22,945 nt of DNA from an uncultured bacterium (GTDB lineage Bacteria > Cyanobacteriota > Vampirovibrionia > Gastranaerophilales > Gastranaerophilaceae). Below, piece after piece: positions 19,263-22,945 of the stretch. The position numbers were made by a program, and so were the translations under genes. The stretch spans positions 1 through 22,945 of the forward strand of contig CAMHDG010000003.1 in the NCBI GenBank assembly GCA_946183815.1. Direction: 5' to 3'. Under the pieces are notes generated by a model. That model was not told the DNA's origin. It made no database searches and saw only the letters and a program-made list of their open reading frames with translations. The number at the start of each line of letters is the position of its first letter. The first letter of the stretch is position 1.

Positions 19263-19283
19263 GCTTTTTATTTTTATACATAA

Positions 19284-19320
19284 AAAAATCGGGTATCCTG
19301 TTAAGGACTACCCGATTTTT
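19284..19320 (-). terminator. Rho-independent terminator of the skp-like gene
   Basis: AAAAATCGGGTA (19284-19295) pairs with TACCCGATTTTT (19309-19320), and the inner TCCT/AGGA extends the stem around a GTTA loop with a single bulged C. It begins 18 bases after the stop codon at 19339. A and T tracts on either side make it potentially bidirectional. Confidence 0.85.
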
Positions 19321-19338
19321 AATTTCGCTATTAAAGAA

Positions 19339-19803
19339 CTACTTTGTTGCTTTTTTAATATCTTCAGTAATATCAGCACCACCGTAAAGAACAGCACCCT
19401 TAACTAAAACGATAGAATAACCGTTTGCTTGTGCATTTTTAGCGATAGCAGCACCAATTTTAGCATCGATTTTTGTTGATTCTTCATAAAGTTCTTTTCT
19501 TTGAGTATCAACTTTTGCTTGTAATTCTTTGTTGTACTTTTGAGTCAAAGATTCTTTTTTAGCATCAGTTGTTTGTTTTTCAACATCTGCTCTTGCTGCT
19601 TCAACCCAAGTTTTCAAAGCTTCTGCTTTCTTTTCTTGTTTTTCTTTTAAAGCCTTAACTTGACTGTTGTTGTTAATAACTTGAGCAACATCAACTACTG
19701 CGATTGAAGATGCAGGTGCTGCTGTTGTTGCAATGTTACTAATACCAAAACCTAAACCTAATGCTAATGCAGCAATAGATAATACCTTAACTTGTTTTTT
19801 CAT
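19339..19803 (-). CDS. skp: OmpH/Skp-family periplasmic chaperone
   Basis: This 154-residue protein has a signal peptide at residues 1-31 (MKKQ, then hydrophobic LSIAALALGLGFGI, then TTAAPA). Next comes the family's strand SSIAVVDVAQVI, a long charged helical segment (about 45-115; Lys/Glu/Ala-rich, as in the coiled-coil tentacles), and the typical C-terminal half GYSIVLVKGAVLYGGADITEDI. In known members the protein is a trimeric, jellyfish-shaped holdase that keeps unfolded outer-membrane proteins soluble in the periplasm. Length matches the family. An AAGGAT ribosome site lies 8 bases before the ATG, and it has its own promoter and terminator, so it is probably monocistronic. The family assignment is firm; the exact client set is not. 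Standing upstream of a giant exported protein, it could assist that protein's transit, but this is inference. The symbol refers to the family rather than proven orthology. Confidence 0.88.
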   Translation of the reverse strand: MKKQVKVLSIAALALGLGFGISNIATTAAPASSIAVVDVAQVINNNSQVKALKEKQEKKAEALKTWVEAARADVEKQTTDAKKESLTQKYNKELQAKVDTQRKELYEESTKIDAKIGAAIAKNAQANGYSIVLVKGAVLYGGADITEDIKKATK

Positions 19804-19859
19804 AAATCAATATCCTTTCCACATACTCTCACTATGTAATACTTATTCTCTTAACATTT

Positions 19860-19889
19860 ATTATATACATATAATTTAAAAAATATCAA
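19860..19889 (-). promoter_or_regulatory. Probable promoter of the skp-like gene
   Basis: On the minus strand TTGATA (19889-19884) is followed after 18 bases by a perfect TATAAT (19865-19860). Transcription would start near 19853, leaving a leader of about 50 bases that contains the ribosome site AAGGAT. Confidence 0.55.
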
Positions 19890-19941
19890 GAAAGTTACAA
19901 AATATTACGGATTTGTCATGTAATACACTTAATATTATACA

Positions 19942-20391
19942 CTATCGAATAATTTGGGCAAGTTTTTTAAACGGGCTTAATAATTTTCTTTTAAAAACCT
20001 TTGATTTTAACTCGTTTGTATCAAGGACATGACCTGATTTGTACTCTCTGATTTCGTTATATGAACCGGATGGAGATTGGACTATATAAGTAGAATAATT
20101 TTTACCTGCTATTTGTTGTTTTGAGGTAATATTATTATACAGTTTACCCCCAAGGCATCTTGTGACAGGTCTGTTAAAAGTTTCGGTAGTGCGAATAACC
20201 TTGTCAGCCTGAACATAAGACACGTGAGAGGAATTACACCCGTCAAGAAAATAAACTTGTTTTCTCATATTATCGCCGTCAATCACATCCCTAACAGAAG
20301 CCCCTAAAATATCCTTATAAGTTTTATCACCAATATTTAATTGTTGAGGATTGTTATAATTATTCATTTTAGAAGATATTAAATGACACAC
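19942..20391 (-). CDS. Hypothetical protein of 149 residues, GTG start
   Basis: I do not recognise this protein. The start chosen is GTG at 20391 because AAAGGAGT lies 10 bases upstream; the first ATG (residue 9, at 20367) has no ribosome site. The N-terminal half has NIGDKTYKDILG and KQVYFLDGCNSSHVSYVQADKVIRTTE. The C-terminal end is strongly basic (KVFKRKLLSPFKKLAQIIR). There is no signal peptide or membrane segment, so it is probably cytoplasmic. The alternating hydrophobic pattern around YSTYIVQSPSGSYNEIREY suggests a small beta-rich fold. Coding evidence is the ribosome site, the unbroken frame and a normal residue mix. It lies 138 bases upstream of the skp-like gene on the same strand, but that gene has its own promoter. 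No function can be assigned. Confidence 0.65.
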   Translation of the reverse strand: MCHLISSKMNNYNNPQQLNIGDKTYKDILGASVRDVIDGDNMRKQVYFLDGCNSSHVSYVQADKVIRTTETFNRPVTRCLGGKLYNNITSKQQIAGKNYSTYIVQSPSGSYNEIREYKSGHVLDTNELKSKVFKRKLLSPFKKLAQIIR

Positions 20392-20576
20392 GACAGGGGT
20401 ACTCCTTTTTAATAAACACTGTATTCAAATAAATTACCCTAATAAATTAATTTGCTAGTGAGATAAAGAAATATTAATAAATGTAAATCTTAAAAACAAG
20501 GTAGCAAATTTTTTGGTTTAGATACGTTATAGCAAGCGTAGGTAAATTAGAGAATATAATAATAAGGTTATTTACA

Positions 20577-21065
20577 ATGAAAGTTGAACACACTAATCCG
20601 AATATAATAGTTTCAACATCAAGAAAATCTAACTTTAAAGCGGGCAAACATGATGCTTTAGCACCTTTAAAAGCGATTGAAGAAGATGAAACCAAATATA
20701 GCAAGGCAGTATCAGTTGGGGCTATTGCTGTTTTAGCAGGATTAGGATTTGCAATGTTGCACAAAATAAACAGCCTTGACATTGTAGGTAAAAAACTATT
20801 GCCACCTAAAGCAAAACAAATCAATATGCCGACAGCGCATGGCGGACCGTCTATTGATATAACAAAAGGGGAAACCGCTATTGCTGATGCTTGGAACGGA
20901 TACATTAGTGATATAGAAGAGCGTGTTCAAAAAAAACACGTACAGATTAAAAATTTATATAATCAAATATTCAACAAAAACTCTGCGCAACTTGACAAAT
21001 ACGAGGCAATCGCTGACGAAAGGCTTGCAAGCAACACAGGTCGCCGCTTTGTTCAGTGCGCATAA
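20577..21065 (+). CDS. Hypothetical small membrane-anchored protein, 162 residues
   Basis: I do not recognise this protein. After a polar N-terminus (residues 1-42; basic NFKAGKH, then acidic AIEEDETKYS) there is one hydrophobic segment, AVSVGAIAVLAGLGFAML (about 44-61), fit for a single membrane span. A Pro/Lys region (PPKAK, 76-80) and a charged, probably helical C-terminal segment (about 105-155; SDIEERVQKKHVQIKNLYNQ) follow. AAGG 9-12 bases before the ATG is a usable ribosome site. A minus-strand reading frame overlaps it, but that one reads as a hydrophobic antisense shadow without a ribosome site. The gene is divergent from the 149-residue gene (185-base gap) and convergent with the XRE gene. 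Membrane topology is predicted; function is unknown. Confidence 0.65.
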   Translation: MKVEHTNPNIIVSTSRKSNFKAGKHDALAPLKAIEEDETKYSKAVSVGAIAVLAGLGFAMLHKINSLDIVGKKLLPPKAKQINMPTAHGGPSIDITKGETAIADAWNGYISDIEERVQKKHVQIKNLYNQIFNKNSAQLDKYEAIADERLASNTGRRFVQCA

Positions 21066-21129
21066 AAAAGATAAACACTAAATAAACTCTATGAATTTAA
21101 AATACTAAATCGCAAATCAATCAACAATA

Positions 21130-21156
21130 AAAAGTCGGGTCACAAACCCGACTTTT
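21130..21156. terminator. Bidirectional terminator between convergent genes
   Basis: AAAAGTCGGGT (21130-21140) pairs perfectly with ACCCGACTTTT (21146-21156) around a 5-base CACAA loop, with A and T tracts on both sides. It sits 65 bases after the stop of the 162-residue gene and 6 bases after the stop of the XRE gene, so it should serve both. Confidence 0.88.
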
Positions 21157-21162
21157 ATATAT

Positions 21163-21477
21163 TTAATCAATAAGAGCCTTTGCTATTTTGTAAAAATCTT
21201 TCATTCGCTCCGGATGCTCAAGTAATATACGCTCTATTTTTTCACGCAGATAATCATTGGAGTTTAAATGTTCATAACTAAATACTTCAACAAAATTAGA
21301 ATCGAGCACCTGCAATATTTTCTCAAGTGTAGAAAATAACGGATAATTTCTTCCACGAATTATATTACTCAAAGAACTTGGTTCAATATCAACTAATTCC
21401 GAGAGTTTTTCCTGACTAATACCTTTTCTGTTAATCAATTCTTTTAATCGTTTACCCAAAAGTTTTTTATTATCCAT
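21163..21477 (-). CDS. XRE/Cro-type helix-turn-helix regulator, 104 residues
   Basis: Residues 5-60 form a Cro/C1-type DNA-binding domain: LGKRLKELINRKG (helix 1), ISQEKLSELVDI (helix 2, with the usual S-Q-E/K-x-L-A/S pattern), EPSSLSNIIRGRNYP (recognition helix 3) and STLEKILQVLDS. The remaining 45 residues (FVEVFSYEHL then a charged helix REKIERILLEHPERMKDF) probably dimerise. GAGGGTG upstream of the ATG is a good ribosome site. Members are small cytoplasmic repressors or activators that often control themselves and a divergent neighbour. The divergent partner here is the RTX gene 186 bases away, so control of it is plausible but inferred. No toxin partner is adjacent, so an antitoxin role is not supported. 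Confidence 0.85.
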   Translation of the reverse strand: MDNKKLLGKRLKELINRKGISQEKLSELVDIEPSSLSNIIRGRNYPLFSTLEKILQVLDSNFVEVFSYEHLNSNDYLREKIERILLEHPERMKDFYKIAKALID

Positions 21478-21493
21478 AATTCACCCTCATATT

Positions 21494-21516
21494 AAAGGTT
21501 AAAACATATTTACCTT
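21494..21516. promoter_or_regulatory. Possible operator, imperfect inverted repeat
   Basis: AAAGGT at 21494-21499 is mirrored by ACCTT at 21512-21516, and the adjoining AAA/TTT bases partly extend the symmetry. It lies 17 bases upstream of the XRE start codon, a usual place for autoregulatory binding. The match is short in AT-rich DNA, so support is weak. Confidence 0.25.
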
Positions 21517-21548
21517 ATTTAAAATAACTTTATACAAAATTAATAGGG

Positions 21549-21577
21549 TTGAAATATGGTATAAAATAAATTATAAT
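21549..21577 (+). promoter_or_regulatory. Sigma-70-type promoter of the RTX gene with overlapping palindrome
   Basis: TTGAAA (21549-21554) and a perfect TATAAT (21572-21577) are 17 bases apart. A start near 21584 gives a leader of about 80 bases. A 15-base perfect palindrome, AAATTAT-A-ATAATTT (21568-21582), covers the -10 box and could be a regulator site, although such palindromes also arise by chance in AT-rich DNA. Confidence 0.6.
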
Positions 21578-21663
21578 AATTTTATACTGTATTTTTTCAC
21601 AAATATTAGTGCCTATGTGAATTTAAAAAATTGAATACTACACTTTATTAAAGGAGAACAAGA

Positions 21664-22945
21664 ATGGCTAAAAAACAATGGTATGAAACTTTGACAGAAC
21701 AAACCGTATTTGAAAACGGAGTTTTCAATGCGCCGAAGAAGAATAAAAACGACAGATTTGTCATAGACGGTGACAGTGTTGTTATCAATTCTAAAGGGAA
21801 TAGAGGTAAAGATGTGCTTGCCTTTAAAAACCTAGGTTTGACATCAGTAAACGACATAAAGACGAAACTTTCTTTTGAGCAAAGTTATACCATTAATATT
21901 CTTGGCGAAAAGGAATATGGCAAAGACCTTATTATCACCGTTCTTGATGAGTTTGGCGAGCCGACAGAACAAACAGTAACCATTCAAAACTATTTTAAGA
22001 AAACAAACGGAAAAACAACATCATCTCCTGTTAAATATATAGAAACAAAGACAGAGGGCGGAGCAACTGCTTATATATCCATTGTTGACTCAGGTCTAAT
22101 TGATTACAGAGAAGATATGGTCTTGGCTAAAAAAGGTACTTTGAGTGGTAGTGCATTCAGCGATAATATGATAGGTTTTATCAAAAACGATACCTTAAAA
22201 GGCGGAAAAGGTAATGACGTTTTGTACGGTAATTTAGGCAACGACAAACTATCAGGCGGACAAGGTAACGATACTTTTATTTTTGATACATACTCAAAAG
22301 AAAACAATATGACAGGTAATACTGAATATTATGGTTCAGGCAAAGATACAATTACTGATGCTAGATTAGGTGATGTTCTTGAGTTTAAAACATCAGGGAT
22401 AGAGCAACTTGATTGTAAGAAAGTTAAGAACAATCTTGTAATCACATATTATGATATAAGCGATAAAAAAAATACGACCACAGAAAACACTGTGACTATC
22501 AAGAATTATTTTAAGACAAAGGCTGAAAACAGAGTAAAAGATATTGTTGCATTAAATTTAAACGGCAATTTAACACATTACACATTTGATGCTACCGGTA
22601 ATGTTGTTAATTTACACGATGAAGAAGATGCAATTATAGATAGAGAGGGATGGGCACAGCGCAGAACTGAAGTAGAAGAAGAATGGCGTCAGGCAAAAGA
22701 AGCAGAAGAGGCTGCAAGACAAGAGATTATTGATAAATATCCTCAAGTAGTTGAACAACTTGCTGAAACTGAAGAAACACTGGAGGAAAAACAAACAGAA
22801 ATAACCACTTTGAACGGAAAAATCAATACACTTGAAGGTGAAAAAACAACTCTTGAAGGTCAAGTGACCGATTTGCAAGGTCAAATTACTACTAAAGACG
22901 GGCAGATTACGACTTTAACAAATGAAAAGACCGCTCTTGAAGGTC
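21664..22945 (+). CDS. RTX-type calcium-binding protein with C-terminal coiled coil, 3' end beyond window
   Basis: At least 427 residues, open to the right edge. GGAG lies 7 bases before the ATG. There is no signal peptide (MAKKQWYETLTEQ), as expected for type I secretion. Residues 180-206 hold three consecutive nonapeptides, GGKGNDVLY, GNLGNDKLS and GGQGNDTFI, followed by FD, with degenerate copies at 162-179. In known RTX proteins these wrap into a Ca-binding parallel beta-roll. Two related modules flank the array: KDVLAFK ... TVTIQNYFK (49-112) and GDVLEFK ... TVTIKNYFK (237-284). From about 320 the sequence is a Glu-rich helix, and from 380 at least seven heptads of the form [IVK]TxLxGx predict a long coiled coil. 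RTX proteins usually end in a secretion signal, which is not yet visible. Role could be secreted adhesin, surface-layer or structural protein; no enzymatic domain is seen. The upstream XRE gene may regulate it. Confidence 0.82.
   Translation, partial: MAKKQWYETLTEQTVFENGVFNAPKKNKNDRFVIDGDSVVINSKGNRGKDVLAFKNLGLTSVNDIKTKLSFEQSYTINILGEKEYGKDLIITVLDEFGEPTEQTVTIQNYFKKTNGKTTSSPVKYIETKTEGGATAYISIVDSGLIDYREDMVLAKKGTLSGSAFSDNMIGFIKNDTLKGGKGNDVLYGNLGNDKLSGGQGNDTFIFDTYSKENNMTGNTEYYGSGKDTITDARLGDVLEFKTSGIEQLDCKKVKNNLVITYYDISDKKNTTTENTVTIKNYFKTKAENRVKDIVALNLNGNLTHYTFDATGNVVNLHDEEDAIIDREGWAQRRTEVEEEWRQAKEAEEAARQEIIDKYPQVVEQLAETEETLEEKQTEITTLNGKINTLEGEKTTLEGQVTDLQGQITTKDGQITTLTNEKTALEG
22801..22945 (+). repeat. 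21-base tandem repeat encoding coiled-coil heptads
   Basis: Residues 380-427 divide into successive sevens: ITTLNGK, INTLEGE, KTTLEGQ, VTDLQGQ, ITTKDGQ, ITTLTNE, KTALEG. Hydrophobic residues recur at heptad positions and Gly near position 6. The DNA repeats every 21 bases with substitutions and continues past the window edge. Copy-number change would keep the frame. Confidence 0.8.

Larger units (their letters stand above)
18767..19338. other. 572-base noncoding region between the giant gene and the skp-like gene
   Basis: I see no credible gene here. It is extremely AT-rich and contains, from left to right, the leader hairpins and promoter of the giant gene, an inverted-repeat cluster (18931-19086), an A/T-rich stretch with no recognised signal (19090-19180), a long-stemmed inverted repeat (19184-19262) and the terminator of the skp-like gene (19284-19320). 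Its length and repeat content are unlike the short gaps elsewhere in the window. Confidence 0.7.

Noticed and set aside
20344..20367. ATG at 20367 as the start of the 149-residue protein
   Set aside because: No ribosome site precedes it, whereas the GTG at 20391 has AAAGGAGT upstream. It remains possible.
20474..20905. Minus-strand frame of 143 codons opposite the 162-residue gene
   Set aside because: The plus-strand frame has a ribosome site, a normal charged/helical composition and ends near a terminator; the minus frame is a hydrophobic shadow without a ribosome site.
21163..21477. XRE protein as the antitoxin of a toxin-antitoxin pair
   Set aside because: Neither neighbour looks like a toxin: one side is a convergent membrane protein, the other a divergent RTX gene.
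21648..22884. Minus-strand frames at 21648-21857, 22104-22307 and 22612-22884
   Set aside because: They are antisense to the RTX gene, whose nonapeptides and heptads are unmistakable; their Phe/Leu/Ser/Cys-rich products are shadows.

Overview
The window comes from an AT-rich bacterium with a Gram-negative type of envelope. An OmpH/Skp-family periplasmic chaperone, a giant protein with a Sec signal peptide and an RTX protein without one all point to export across two membranes. Intergenic DNA is very AT-rich, promoters look sigma-70-like (TTGACA/TATAAT type), and translation starts carry GGAG-type ribosome binding sites. Lineage cannot be fixed from sequence alone. Gut-associated non-photosynthetic Cyanobacteria (Vampirovibrionia/Gastranaerophilales) would fit the style of the small proteins, but that is a weak inference.

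Bases 1-18766 (minus strand) are a single uninterrupted reading frame of at least 6255 codons that runs off the left edge. I read every codon in this frame and found no stop. It encodes an exported, Asn/Thr/Gly/Ser-rich protein of well over 600 kDa. It is built from about eight diverged tandem modules of roughly 640-820 residues plus the start of a ninth. Each module joins a predicted beta-helix/beta-solenoid body, in places with Chlamydia Pmp-like GGA[IL] and FxxN repeats, to a conserved spacer. The spacer reads approximately W-x-Y ... [IV]Y-x-[DN]-x-[YF]-[IL]-G-x-K, NDSIEI, DTL, TY-x-L ... TG, G-x-MNV-x-G and SLF. Gly-Ser linkers occur only in the C-terminal third.

Bases 18767-19338 are a 572-base noncoding region. 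It holds a good promoter and a leader with two small hairpins for the giant gene, two sets of long inverted repeats, and the terminator of the next gene. Then follow, on the minus strand, the skp/ompH-like gene (19339-19803) and an unrecognised 149-residue protein with a GTG start (19942-20391). A divergent gene at 20577-21065 (plus) encodes a small predicted membrane-anchored protein. It converges on an XRE-family regulator (21163-21477, minus) across a bidirectional terminator.

The XRE gene is divergent from an RTX-type protein (21664 to beyond the right edge), which has its own promoter. Its Ca-binding nonapeptides lie between two copies of a TVTIxNYF module and are followed by a heptad-repeat coiled coil. 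The window therefore reads as a cell-surface locus: a Sec-dependent giant adhesin-like protein next to an outer-membrane-protein chaperone, and a probable RTX protein that may be controlled by the adjacent XRE repressor.
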